From Channallabes apus (lineage: Eukaryota; Chordata; Actinopteri; Siluriformes; Clariidae), in NCBI GenBank assembly GCA_030522415.1, contig CM060130.1, forward strand, positions 21,216,965-21,280,964: a stretch of 64,000 nucleotides of DNA, given 5' to 3'. The notes beneath the pieces were generated by a model. The model was not told where the DNA came from and made no database searches. It worked only from the letters and a program-made list of their open reading frames with translations. Of the stretch, positions 33,059 to 44,167 are shown piece after piece. Every line of letters starts with the position of its first letter. The first letter of the stretch is position 1. The translations under genes and the position numbers were made by a program.

Positions 33059-33766
33059 ATGGCGACAGGAGGCAGAGACCACCATCTCACTGTTGACATG
33101 TTCATACATGAACTGATCCATAAAGAATGCCAAAAAGAGGGAGGTGGCACAATATGCTACGTCTGTCAGCAAGCAAGTCTTCACCACTCTGACACAAGCC
33201 TTGCACCTTGGGTAGGACAGTACATTCCGAATCTTAGCCTTACAGATCTGAAACAGTGGACTACTGTACATGAGCTTCTTCATCCTGCTAAACTCCTACT
33301 TGACTTTTCAAATCTAATATTGAATCGAGACACGTGGGTACGAGACAAAACTGAAACAAAATACTTTGCAAATACCACTCCTGAACTGTGTATTACTACA
33401 ACTCAGTGGTACTGCTTGCGAACATTGTCTGTCTCTGAATGTTATGAGACAGAAAATTATCAAGGATACTTAATCTCAGAAGACATTCTTCAATGCCGAA
33501 CTTTTAACGTTGTCTCTTTCTCAATCAACGATTTTGAGCTATGGAACTCTAATCCAAAGCAACAAGCCTGGTTAGCGAGTCTGCCCACAACCTCCCCAAA
33601 TAGGACATTCTCACAAAATAATTCAAATCTGTACTATACCAATAAAAACAAAATGGACTATGGATGCATAAGAAACATTTGGTCAACGAACGTAAGCAAT
33701 TTGTCAATATCATTACCAACATGGATACATAGACACTATCGTTACCGACAACTTCGAAAACCTTGA
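33059..33766 (+). CDS. Hypothetical 3' ORF of the retrovirus
   Basis: 235 codons from the ATG at 33059 (the frame is open from 33038). Has several Cys (ICYVCQQ near residue 35; later single Cys) and candidate N-glycosylation sites (NNS, NVS, NLS). Lacks a signal peptide and a membrane span. Cys-x-x-Cys near the front with sugar sites recalls a surface-subunit fragment. However, it lies after, not before, the membrane-span remnant, which would need rearrangement. Otherwise it is an accessory gene of unknown role. Intact frame. Confidence 0.45.
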   Translation: MATGGRDHHLTVDMFIHELIHKECQKEGGGTICYVCQQASLHHSDTSLAPWVGQYIPNLSLTDLKQWTTVHELLHPAKLLLDFSNLILNRDTWVRDKTETKYFANTTPELCITTTQWYCLRTLSVSECYETENYQGYLISEDILQCRTFNVVSFSINDFELWNSNPKQQAWLASLPTTSPNRTFSQNNSNLYYTNKNKMDYGCIRNIWSTNVSNLSISLPTWIHRHYRYRQLRKP

Positions 33767-34292
33767 ACTCCTGGTCCATAAACAAATAGAAAAAATGTGA
33801 TTCATTTTAATTTCTATGTTAATACTTTAATTAAGTTTGATATATTGTATTAATGATTTCAATTTATAGTTATGTTTTTGATTTTTGTCTTAATGTTTTG
33901 TTTATGATTTTTGTGTTCATTTTTATGATCCATAGATCATACATTACTGCCTTATTGCTGTCAAGTCCTCTGACCAGATGCTAATGCATTGTCGAGTGAT
34001 AAAACACTGGCAGGGTAGGAATTTTCCCTCAAAATTTGACCATGAGGGTTTTTCGCCTACCCCTGAGCAGAGAACCTAAGATTAGCTATAATCTCTCCTG
34101 ATTACAAGGTAGTGACCACAAGGTCCATCCGAGAAAGGGATAGAAAATAGCAATTGTTAAAAGGTTCAAGAAATATGTCATTTAATGTTTTATATGACTG
34201 TTCGCAAATGTGTGTATAATCCATACTTGCTCCTCCTTAAGTATAAGATAAGCGGGACTGTGGAAATTTGAGTAAAGCCATATTTATGGCTT
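33767..34292. other. 3' untranslated part of the provirus
   Basis: No ORF. Contains CCCTCAAAATTTGACC and other short motifs without known role. Confidence 0.4.
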
Positions 34293-34303
34293 TCAGGGGG
34301 GAC
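34293..34303 (+). promoter_or_regulatory. Polypurine tract
   Basis: TCAGGGGGGAC lies immediately before the TGTGG start of the 3' LTR, the position used to prime plus-strand DNA. Confidence 0.7.
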
Positions 34304-36023
34304 TGTGGAAAAATTTTATTGAATTATAATTGTAGTCAAGTGTAAGGTACCAAATACCCAGAAGGCCTCTGTCTAAGAGGCCTTGATCCAACTCGCTACG
34401 AAAACAGAAAAGGCGCCTGCACGACAAATTGAGGAAGTGAGAAAACACGCAGGCAGGAGGCAAGGGATAGGTAACAGACAAGAAAACTAAAGAAAAAAAA
34501 AACAATATCAATAATATTTACTAACATTTTATCATTATGTACTAATAATATCTACTCGTAATATCTACGTGGTTTATAATAATTAAAGAAAAAGTATGCA
34601 AAGTGTGACCCAAGAACAACCCGTACACACAGAGTGCAAGAAATTAAGGAACTTTATTGGAGGAAAAAATACAGAAAATGCAAGCATTGATAAAAATTAT
34701 AAAAATAAACTTTCGGTTCTGCTTTAATTGGGGCACAAAGTGAAAAAAGCCAGACTTCTGCTTTTAAGAAGCAGAAAAACAGAATAAATCATATTTGTTA
34801 TAAAGAAAAAATCTAATTAATCAGTAATTTTCAGCAATATCATCCTCAGAGGTAGACCCCTCAGAGTTCTAACCAGATGCAAATTGTGGTGGTTCGGTTT
34901 GAGTAAGGGAAGGTGTAGCCACCTGCTCCCAGAAGGAATCTCAGATGAGAGGATGAGCGAGAAGAACGCTGCCTGCGAGCTAGAATTAAACAAAATTAAA
35001 GAGAATTTAGTAAACATGGGTTTAGTAAATCTGGAGAAAAATGCACTCTGCACATATTAAAAGAAACATTACATTATTTACAGTATTGATTTTAGTAGTA
35101 TAGGATCTAAGAACTAGCAATATAAATAATCATACCAATAATCAGATTAATGTGATTGTCTTAAACTAACCATAGTATAGGAATAGCAGTAGGTAAATGA
35201 AAAATAAATATTAACAAACCTAATCAATGAACTGATTTAAGCTGATTTAATTAATCTTTAATCTTAATATCTATCCTATAATAATTAAGTAAATTAAACA
35301 AAAGTATACTAATTGATATATATGTTCAAAATCATTAAAATAATCATTTAGTTATATAAAGAGGTTTAATATATAATCAAAATGAATAACCAGAATATAT
35401 TAAAGTACTAATAGATAAATAATCTCTATACAAGTAAATACATAATGGACAGGTAAAGACAAATTAGATAAAATTAACTATGATAAGAACAACCAAAAAT
35501 ATAACACTTACACATCTTGATGAGGAAGATTTTGAAAAATTGCGGCTTCCACAAAAACCCAAGTTACCAACGGTGGTCAATGGTCTGGTCAAGAAAAAAA
35601 AAAGGAATAAACCAAACTTTCTCCAAAAAAGGAGAACGTAAGACCGTCTAACGTCTTAGGCCTGCCCAGACATGAATAAATATGAGATGAGAGGAAAAAT
35701 TATGCAATTGGGAGGTGCCACATCAATCTGATCTGAGCAGAATTAGCTCACATCTCATGAATATTAAAAAGGTTTCTTGACTTAAGAAGGAGCAAACAAT
35801 GATGTAATTGTTAAGTGAAGGTATATAAACCCTGTAAAATTAGGGAAGTGAGAGAGGAAAGGAGAGAAATCTTGCAGTTTTTATCTGTTCGTCTTTTGTC
35901 TGGCTAGTCCAGTGCCGTCCATTTACTTTTGGTTGCAATAAACTCTTTTGCTATTTCAGTACTTGAGTAGTTATTGATTTTGTTTGGAAAATTTACACAG
36001 TTCACAACAAATTTGCCACGACA
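34304..36023 (+). repeat. Retroviral 3' LTR
   Basis: 1,720 bp, ending GCCACGACA and followed by AGGC. Same TATA and AATAAA positions as the 5' copy. Near-identity to the 5' LTR implies recent insertion. Confidence 0.92.
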
Positions 36024-36198
36024 AGGCTCTCACTCCTGATATGAAGACCTAATTGTTTTACCTGAATTTTGTCGACCTGACCTTTATTACCAAAGGTTTC
36101 TTAGCCTGAATTTGTGTGGTTGAAAAATAATGATGGTATTTTTAACACTTGAATATTTTTGCAGTGAATTTTAAATACTTGAATTACATTTTCATTTG
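36024..36198 (-). repeat. Interspersed repeat family R, copy B
   Basis: Reverse complement matches 4784-4940. Copy B has extra bases between the CAAATTCAGG and GTCGACAAAATTCAGG blocks. It is cut by the provirus at its left edge. Confidence 0.7.
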
Positions 36199-36203
36199 AA
36201 GGC

Positions 36204-36575
36204 GGCGCGGTGGTGTAGTGGTTAGCACTGTCGCCTTGCACCTCCAGGGTCTGGGTTCGATTCCCCGGCCAGGCTCGATTCCCGTCTCTGTGTGCATGGA
36301 GTTTGCATGTTCTCCCCGTGCTTGGTGGGTTTCCTCCGGGTACTCCGGTTTCCTCCCACAGTCCAAAGATATGCAGGTTAGGCTAATTGGTGTTCCCAAA
36401 TTGCCCGTAGTGTGTGATTGGGTGTGTGAGTGTGTGTATGTGTGTGTGCCCTGCGATGGATTGGCACCCTGTCCAGGGTGTACCCCGCCTAGTGCCCGAA
36501 GTCTCCTGGGATAGGCTCCCGGTCCCCCGCGACCCTGAACACAGGATTAAGCGGTATAGAAGATGAATGAATGAA
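36204..36575 (+). repeat. tRNA-like teleost interspersed repeat, copy 2
   Basis: Begins GGCGGCGCGGTGGTGTAGTG and GTTAGCACTGTCGCC, with a perfect B-box GGTTCGATTCC (36255-36265). The ending is AGCGGTATAGAAGATGAATGAATG. Better preserved than copy 1 and GC-rich relative to its surroundings. Confidence 0.85.
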
Positions 36576-36611
36576 TGAACATTTTCATTTGAAATATCCA
36601 ACCAGCGGCTA

Positions 36612-37373
36612 CACTCAGCAAAAAAGAAACGTCCTCTGACTTTCAACTGTTTTTACTTTCAGTAAACTTAATGTGTAAATATTTGTATGAACACTAAGAG
36701 TCAACACCATAAGACATGAACTAAAACTGTTTCACAATGTGTCCCTGAATGAAGGGAGGCTCAAAATCAGTCAGTACCAGTCAGTATCTGGTGGCCACCA
36801 GCTGCTTGAAGTACTGCAGTGCATCTCCTCCTCATGGACTGGACCAGAATTGTCAGTTCTTGCTGTGAGATGGAGGGATTGTGTGTTCCTGGTGTGACTC
36901 GGGCAGTTGTTGTGGCCATCCTGTACCTGTCACGCAGGTGTGATATTTGGATGTACCCATCCTGTGCAGGTGTTGTTACACGTGGTCTTCCACTGAGAGG
37001 ATGATCAGCTGTCCTTCCTGTCTCCCTGTAGCGTCGTCTTAGGCGTCTCACAGTGTGGACATGGCGATTTATTGCCCTATAGCCACATCAGCAGTCCTCA
37101 TGCCTCCCTGCAGCATGCCTAATGCACGTTCACGCAGATGAGCAGGGACCCTGGGCTTCTTTCTTTGGGTGTTTTTCACAGTCGGTAGACGAGTCTCTTT
37201 AGTGTCCTGCGTTTTTAGAAATGTGCCCTTAAATGCCTACTTTCTGTAAGCTGTTAAGGTCTTAACAACCATTCCACACGTGCATGTTAATTAATTGATT
37301 ATGGTTAATTGAGCATGCATGGAAAACATTGTTTAAACCCTTTACAATGAAGGGACGTTTCTTTTTTTGCTGT
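36612..37373 (-). mobile_element. Tc1-like transposon B, internally deleted
   Basis: Ends ACTCAGCAAAAAAGAAACGTCC (left) and GGACGTTTCTTTTTTTGCTG (right) are inverted repeats, with TA just outside the left tip. Only about 760 bp long, so most of the transposase is missing. Confidence 0.88.
36767..37051 (-). pseudogene. Tc1-like transposase N-terminal fragment
   Basis: The minus strand encodes a helix-turn-helix type stretch, RRLRRRYRETGRTADHPLSG RPRVT, then ISHLRDRYRMATTTA, typical of the DNA-binding half of this Tc1 family. No DDE domain remains. Confidence 0.8.
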
Positions 37374-37462
37374 GTGTGTGTATATATAAAAATATAATAT
37401 ATAGTGGTGTGAAAAACTATTTGCCCCCCCCCCCCTCCTGATTTCTTATTCTTTTGCATCTT

Positions 37463-37921
37463 TGTCATGGCTCTTCTGGGGATTGAGACGCAGACGCAGG
37501 CTTTCACTCACACGAAGGTTTATTGTATTATATTTTCCCACACACCAACAGTCCCCGTGAAAACACAAAATAATAACAGGAGCTCCGAACGACTAGAGAA
37601 AGAAAAAGGGGTCCTCGTGTCCACTGCCCACGGTGTCCGAGCTGTGAGTCGGTTCAGTCCTGGGTTGTAAGGAACGAAAACAGGGGAACGTAAGAACATA
37701 CAATCACGTAGAAAGGATCTTTGCATAACGGTGAACAAACAGGTGGCTACGGGGTCGGCTGGCTTATATAGGAACACACACTAGGAATACACAGGTGAAT
37801 CTACTTGGTGGTGATTGTGATTGACATAAAGACAGACACACTAGGGGGAGACAGAGTGACAGCTCAGTAGTCCGGAGAACCGGATCTTCTTCCCTGAGGC
37901 CGTGGTGGTTCCGATGTTACA
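37463..37921 (-). repeat. Gypsy 3' LTR
   Basis: 459 bp; differs from the other LTR by only a handful of substitutions. Starts TGTCATGGCTC and ends GATGTTACA on the plus strand. Confidence 0.92.
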
Positions 37922-37939
37922 GTACCCCCTCCCCCAGTA

Positions 37940-40900
37940 CCGGCCTCCTGAGGGAGGCGAGGGCGCCCCCTCCGCGTTGTCGGAGGGAGCGTGAGCTCAC
38001 CTGTCTGCTGGACCCGCCGGCCCGCCGGCCGGCCGTACCCCTCCCAATCGACTAGGTACTGCAACGTGGGAAACGGGCCGATGAACCTAGGAGAGAGCTT
38101 TTTGCAGGGGAGGTTAAGGTGAAGGTCCCGTGTCGAGAGCCACACCCGATCGCCTACCTGGAGCGGAGCGCTTTCCCGTCGCCGCCTATCGGCATATTTT
38201 GAGAACCGCTGCACTGCTCTGGAAATTTGTGTGTGCGTTTTCCCACACACTCTCCGCCTTTTTAAACCATTCGTCCACCACAGGTACATCGGTGGGAGTG
38301 GCATCCCAAGGACATAGCGGAGGTTGATATCCTAATATGCACTGAAACGGCGTTAGGCCGGTGGAGGTGTGGCGGAGGGAATTCTGTGCATATTCCGCCC
38401 AGATAAGAAAGTCAGCCCATTCATGTTGTCGGCTACTACAATATGCTCGAAGATATCTCCCGAGTTCCTGAACGGTCCGCTCTGCCTGTCCATTAGACTC
38501 GGGGTGATAGCCCGACGTTAGGCTAACTGTGGTCCCCAACTTCTGGAAGAATGCTTTCCAGACCCTGGCGATAAATTGGGGGCCACGATCGGAAATAATA
38601 TCTTCGGGGATGCCGTAGTGGCGAAACACAGAAGCGAATAGGGTTTCTGCTACCTGGAGGGCTGACGGAAGAGAGCAAAACGGGATAAACTTGCATCCCT
38701 TAGAGAATCTATCTACTACCACCAGAACCGTGGTGTACCCGTTCGAAACCGGCAGGTCCGTGACAAAGTCCACTGCGATATGGGACCACGGTCTGTTCGG
38801 CACCGGGAGAGGCATTAATTTACCAATGGGTAGGCAACGCGGGCTTTTAGTGGTCGCACATGTGGCACAAGACAGAACGATCTTTTTCACGGTTTCTCGG
38901 ATTTTGGGCCACCAGAACTTTGGTTCTAACAGGTGGTAGGTGCGTGCAACGCCGGGGTGTCCAGATGCTAAGCTCGTATGAGCTTCGATCGTCACTCGTT
39001 CTCGAAGTGACTCCGGCACATATGTCCGATTAGGAGGGCAGCTCCTAGGCACGGGGTTGGACCGCGCCCACTGAGCTATCTCCGCCTCGAGATCCCACAT
39101 AACCGGGGCCACTACGAGTGACAATGGCAAAATTGGTTCCGGATTTGTAATTGGTTCCGGCGACAGATAGTAGCGTGATAGCGCGTCCGCTTTAATGTTT
39201 TTTGAGCCGGGGCGATACGTTATAATGAACTTGAAACGCGTGAAAAAGAGCGCCCAGCGGGCTTGACATCTCTTCGCCTGTTGGAGGTACTCGAGATTAC
39301 GATGGTCAGTGAGTACCGTGAATCAGTATTTTGCCCCCTCCAGCCAGTGCCGCCATTCCCCTAACGCCGCTTTTACTGCTAGCAGTTCTCTATTACCGAT
39401 ATCGTAATTTCGCTCGGCGGGTGTTAATTTCCTAGAAAAAAAAGCGCAGGGGTAAAGTTTCTCGGGGTGGCCATGGCGTTGTGACAGCACTGCTCCTAAC
39501 CCTACCTCGGACGCATCAACCTCTACTAAAAAGGGCTTGTCAGGGTTCGGTAATATTAAGATAGGTGCTGACGTAAATGCAGTTTTGAGACGCGCAAACG
39601 CTTCACGCGCTTCCCCTGGGAACTCGCGGAGGTGTTTCGGCTTACCTGTCAGTAGTGAGGTGAGTGGTGCTGCCACCGTGCTGAAGCCCCGAATGAACCG
39701 CCTGTAAAAGTTAGCAAACCCCAAGAATCTTTGTAGCTCCTTCACTGTCGTGGGTTCCGGCCATTGATGCACCGCAGCGACCTTGGACGTCTCCATCTCG
39801 ACCCCCCGTGGCCCTATGCGATAGCCGAGGAATGCCACCTCCCACTGATGAAATGTGCATTTCTCTGCCTTCACATAGAGCCCGTGTTCGCGCAGGCGCT
39901 GAAGGATGGCGGTCACATGACTGACGTGCTCCGAATATGACCGTGAATAAACCAAGATCTCATCTAGGTATATTATAACAAAACGGTTATACATATCCCA
40001 GAACACGTCATTCATGAACCCCTGAAACACCGCAGGTGCGTTTACCAGTCCATATGCCATCACGTTATACTGGTAATGCCCAGATGTAGTGCTAAACGCA
40101 GTCTTCCATTCGTCACCCTTACGCACACGAACGAGGTTATATGCGCTGCGGAGGTCGAGTTTGGTGAAAATGGAGGCGCCTTGGAGCTGATCGATTGCGG
40201 CCGGGACCAGGGGCAGTGGGTGCTTATATTTTATTGTGACTGCATTGAGCCCCCTATAATCAATACAGGGCCTTAAGCCCCCCCCTTTTTTCTCTATGAA
40301 AAAAAACCCCGCCGAGGCTGGCGACGTGGATCTGCTGATGAGCCCCTGCTGGAGTGCCTCGCTCACGTATTCCTCCATCGCCCCGGTCTCAGCCACGGAC
40401 AATGGATAAATAAGTGCGCAAGGAGGTGCTTTCCCCGGCAACAGCTCAATCGCGCAGTCCCACGGGCGATGAGGGGGAAGTCGCGCTGCTGCCCTAACAC
40501 TAAATACATGTTTAAACCTCGCATACTCAGATGGCACGTTTATTCTTTGTTGGGCTTTCAGACTCTCTATGGTGGTGGTTTGGACCGCCAATATGGGCAG
40601 TTTACAGGATTTAGCGCATCTAGGGGACCATGATATGATACTTGACTGATTCCAATCGAAATTAGGGTTATGAGCGCTAAGCCATGGGAGGCCGAGCACG
40701 ACGGAATGACCAGACTGAGGTAGCACGAAGAATTTTAGCTCCTCCGTGTGGTCAGGGAAGGTTAATCGCAGGGGGGCAGTGATAGATTTAATAGGCGACT
40801 GGTCTAATTAACGGCCATCTAGAGCTTTCACTGTTATCGGCTGTGGAAGCTTCGACACAGGAACTCACAGTGAGGAAACCAGAGTAGAGGAGATGAAATT

Positions 40901-40960
40901 GCCAACCGCCCCTGAATCTATTAAAGGGAAGACAGACAGAACATTATTGCGCAGGTACAC
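37940..40960 (-). pseudogene. Gypsy pol: protease, RT-RNase H, integrase, chromodomain remnant
   Basis: From high to low coordinates: protease LIDSGAVGNFIS near 40905-40930 (DSG active site). Reverse transcriptase is in the frame 40726-39323 ([34 protein letters not shown]), with the active site reading YLDE instead of YLDD (near 39960). RNase H begins [16 protein letters not shown]. After stops near 39320 and a gap, integrase follows at 39130-38186, with HHCC finger ([12 protein letters not shown]...CATCATTK) and catalytic set ([30 protein letters not shown]). Then comes a shifted chromodomain stub, LQYLVDWEGYG, near 38070-38035. The YLDE change and several stops make it inactive. Confidence 0.9.
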
Positions 40961-41005
40961 AGAAAGGGCGATGTGTGCGGGGCGGTGTATGTGATGTTAC
41001 TTTTA

Positions 41006-41796
41006 GTAACGGGCAGTCCTTAATGAGGTGATTCTCCCCGGCACAGTATAAACACAGTCCGGACGTGATCAGTCTCCTTCTCTCTGCCCCCCGAGAGGCG
41101 GGAAGTGTTCACGTCCATCGGCTCTGGACGCGCCGTTTCTCCCACGTCGCGTGGAGGCTGGCGGCGTGTGTCATATTGACGAGGCTGTGTTGCCCTGGCA
41201 GTGGTACGCGGGCGTTTGCTGCGGAGGTGCTGGTCGAGGGAAATTGCCAGGATGATGGTCTCGTCCAGCGATAGATTGGCGTCCCGGCAGGCCAACTCGA
41301 GCTGGATCTCGGGCTGGAGTCCGTCTCGGAACCTGGCGAGCAGACTCCTCTCGCACCAGCCACTCTCCGCGGCCATGACGCGAAACTTGATGGCGTACTC
41401 CGCCATGGGCATACTTCCTTGCCTGAGCCTCATGAGGCGCTGTTCACCTGAGCGTCCTTGGTCAGGGTGATCGAACACCGCCTTCATGGCCTCCACGAAT
41501 CGAGGATACCTGGATGTAAGCTCCCCGCCTTCACTCCAGATGGCTGCCGCCCACTCCATCGCGGGACCTGTGAGCTGTTGAATGACGAACCTGATCCGCT
41601 GTGGTTCCGTCATGTCGGGATAGTCCGCCAGGTACAGCTCACAGGCCAAAAGAAATTGCTTACACCCCTCTGGATCGCCTGTGTACCTTTCGGGTGGGGC
41701 GGCGTGCGGCGGGGACGGCGTGGCGCGTCTCGTAGCCCCCGATGTAGAGGGGTCGGGGATGGCGAGATGTTTAACGCAGTGCGCCATGTCGCTCAC
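41006..41796 (-). pseudogene. Gypsy gag with zinc knuckle
   Basis: Nucleocapsid/capsid protein of the retrotransposon. The minus-strand frame from 41796 has a gag core (ERYTGDPEGCKQFLLACELY, FVIQQLTGPAMEWAAAIW, RLRQGSMPMAEYAIKFRVMA). A shifted frame then gives a CX2CX4HX4C knuckle (LYCAGENHLIKDCP, near 41012-41053). 258 residues are open before the shift, about usual for the family. Confidence 0.88.
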
Positions 41797-42288
41797 TGCT
41801 CATGCCAGGCCTTCGAACTCCTTTTGTTGTTTCTCTATGCATCTCCTCAGGTGTCTGTCACTCGGCAGGGGAATGCCTGCTGCGTCTGGGTAGGTTCGTT
41901 CATCTGTCATGGCTCTTCTGGGGATTGAGACGCAGATGCAGGCTTTCACTCACACGAAGGTTTATTGTATTATATTTTCCCACACACCAACAGTCCCCGT
42001 GAAAACACAAAATAATAACAGGAGCTCAGAACGACTAGAGAAAGAAAAAGGGGTCCTCCTGTCCACTGCCCACGGTGTCCGAGCTGTGAGTCGGTTCAGT
42101 CCTGGGTTGTAAGGAACGAAAACAGGGGAACGTAAGAACATAAAATCACGTAGAAAGGATCTTTGCATAACGGTGAACGAACAGGTGGCTACGGGGTCGG
42201 CTGGCTTATATAGGAACACACACTAGGAATACACAGGTGAATCTACTTGGTGGTGATTGTGATTGACATACAGACAGACACACTAGGG

Positions 42289-43916
42289 CAGTGGTTCTCA
42301 AAGTGTGGGACGCGCCCCACTAGTGGGGAATACAGACATGACAGGTGGGGCGCAATGAACGGGAGGAAAAACAGGAAAGTACCTATTCTAATTCATGCTT
42401 TTCTTTATTGATAATGAAGAGCGTACGCTCAAAACTAAACAATCACACACAAATAAATGGATCATTAATACAAGTAAATTTAAAATGACATCAGTTGTGG
42501 GCCGGGAGAAAAAGTGGAACCATAGTGGAACAATAACGGTTTAACGTCGGACAAACTTGATCAGCGCTGCTCGAATCACAAACCTGCGCGAGCCACTGGG
42601 CAGCGCTGCGCGACTCTGACAGAAATAAACCGCGCCGACCATCAAAATACATTTTACCCCACTGGGATGCGCACGTACAATCCAGGCATGGCAAGGCGGA
42701 AACAATATTAAACAGTCCTGACATTTTAAATAAAACACAGTGGGTCGCGCAGGTTTGTGATTCGAGCGGCGCTGCGCGATCCACCGGGCTGCGCAAATAA
42801 ACCACATCATCACTGCGCTATCCAGATAGTCGGGCTGCGCTGTATTTGCGCAGATATTCGGTTCAATCGGGCGCCGCAGTTTCGTCCCACTTTTGATGTG
42901 TTTGGCTTCACATACACTTCGACAATGGAAGAAGACGGTGCAGCAGCAGTGAGTTTACTTACATGTGACGAAAAAAGAGTAGATTGTAAAGAAAAAAGCT
43001 GCCTCGTCTGTGGTGTGGAATTGGTTTGGATACAGTATAAGAAAAGTGATACGAATGAGATGAACGTGATTTAGAAGGTATGCAAGTGCACTGTTTTAAC
43101 AAGTTGTGGAAACACGTCAAACCTTTTCTATCCATCTGAAATACAAAATCGAATATGGCCAAAGTAAAAAAAATGTGGCAAACCCCCAGCAATTCACAGT
43201 TTAAATAAAATTACATTAAAAAATGAAATTATGTAAAACAATTTCTTTGTGTTTTCATTTGTATTTATTCATTTTCAGATACAAATTGCTATATTGTGAT
43301 ATATCGTTATTGAGTTAGAAAATTGCTTCTACCGTGTTAGAAGATTTTGGTTATATCGCCCCTAATGAAGCCTATCTTGAGCTTGGATTCATGGTGGTGA
43401 TGGTGGGGGCAGAAGAGAGACCCGTGTGTGTTTTGTGTCTTAAACTGCTGGCAGCAGACCGCATGAGACCCAACAAATTAGGAAGACACTTAGAGACAAC
43501 ACACTCCAGTCACGTTAATAAACCACTGGACGTCTTTGAAAGAAAGCTGGCAGAATACAGACAGCAGGAGAATCGCATGGTAACATCTGAATCAGTGGAC
43601 AGCAAAGCACAAATGGCTTCATTCAAAGTTGCATACAGAATTGGCCAGTGCAAAAAAAACTACAAACGATTGCTGAGCAGCTAATAAACATGGGGCCAAT
43701 TATGCAAAGATAAGTGACAACGTAAGCCTTGTAACAATTGCACGTGTATTTTATCTTTTTTTAACTTGGTGGTGTTTGATCGTATTGGTTTAGGAATTGA
43801 TATTTCAATAAACAGTAAACTTGGCCGATTTCGTTATTATTTTGTTGACAAGTGGGGCTTGAAAATTCGCTCACCCCCTTAAGTGGGGAATGACAGAAAA
43901 AGTTTGAGAACCACTG
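42289..43916 (+). mobile_element. hAT (Charlie/ZBED-like) transposon, non-autonomous
   Basis: Terminal inverted repeats CAGTGGTTCTCAAA (left) and TTTGAGAACCACTG (right), with the perfect 8-bp duplication CACTAGGG on both sides (42281-42288, 43917-43924). 8-bp duplications are diagnostic of hAT. The interior keeps a BED-like N-terminal coding piece but not the dimerisation or RNase H-like core, so it depends on other copies. Confidence 0.93.
43334..43684 (+). pseudogene. hAT/ZBED-type transposase N-terminal fragment
   Basis: Encodes VCVLCLKLLAADRMRPNKLG RHLETTHSSH, a BED-type zinc finger (C-x2-C...H-x4-H). KPLDVFERKLAEYRQQENRM and ASFKVAYRIGQCKK follow, as in the SCAND3/ZBED5-like hAT group. 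The frame stops soon after. A short upstream frame at 42925-43073 (CLVCGVE) may be an earlier exon. Because it lies inside an 8-bp-flanked element it is not a host ZBED gene. Confidence 0.85.
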
Positions 43917-44167
43917 CACTAGGGGGAGACAGAGTGACAGCTCAGTAGTCCGGAGAACCGGATCTTCTTCCCTGAGGCCGTGGTGGTTCCGATGTTACAA
44001 TGTTTGTCAAACAAAATGTTTCTGATCATCAAACACATTTAACTATTATAGTCAAAGATAACACAAGTAAACACAAAATGCAGTTTTAAAATGAGGGGTT
44101 TTATTTAGTTTTATTAAAAAATCCAAACCTACATGGCCCTGTGTGAAAAAGTAATTGCCCCCTGAAC

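Larger units (their letters stand above)
17750..36023 (+). mobile_element. Class I (gamma/epsilon-like) endogenous retrovirus
   Basis: Two near-identical LTRs (TGTGGAAAA...GCCACGACA), a 4-bp duplication AGGC at 17746-17749 and 36024-36027, a primer-binding site, a leader, gag, pro-pol and a purine tract before the 3' LTR. The reverse transcriptase/RNase H/integrase order, the integrase C-terminal GPY module, and gag and pol lying in one frame across a single stop place it with class I retroviruses, as found in fish genomes. The internal region is 14.8 kb, of which about 3.5 kb is a LINE. Near-identical LTRs say the insertion is recent, yet gag and pol have frame breaks and env is largely gone. 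It is not competent as it stands. Confidence 0.88.
37463..43999 (-). mobile_element. Ty3/gypsy LTR retrotransposon with chromodomain
   Basis: LTRs of 459 bp (37463-37921; the other at 41905-43999 is enlarged by a hAT insertion), TGTCATGG...GATGTTACA. Flanking ATCTT and ATGTT are a 5-bp target duplication with one change. Genes read on the minus strand: gag with a zinc knuckle, DSG protease, RT/RNase H, integrase and a degraded chromodomain. The purine tract GGGGGAGGGGGTAC lies before the 3' LTR (37922-37938). LTRs are nearly identical, so the insertion is young, but the coding region is broken. Confidence 0.92.
41905..43999 (-). repeat. Gypsy 5' LTR, split by hAT
   Basis: Same 459-bp LTR as 37463-37921, with the 1,628-bp hAT element plus its 8-bp duplication inserted between its 42288 and 43917 parts. 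Confidence 0.92.

Noticed and set aside
43334..43684. Host ZBED-type gene
   Set aside because: It lies inside an element with hAT tips and a perfect 8-bp duplication within an LTR.
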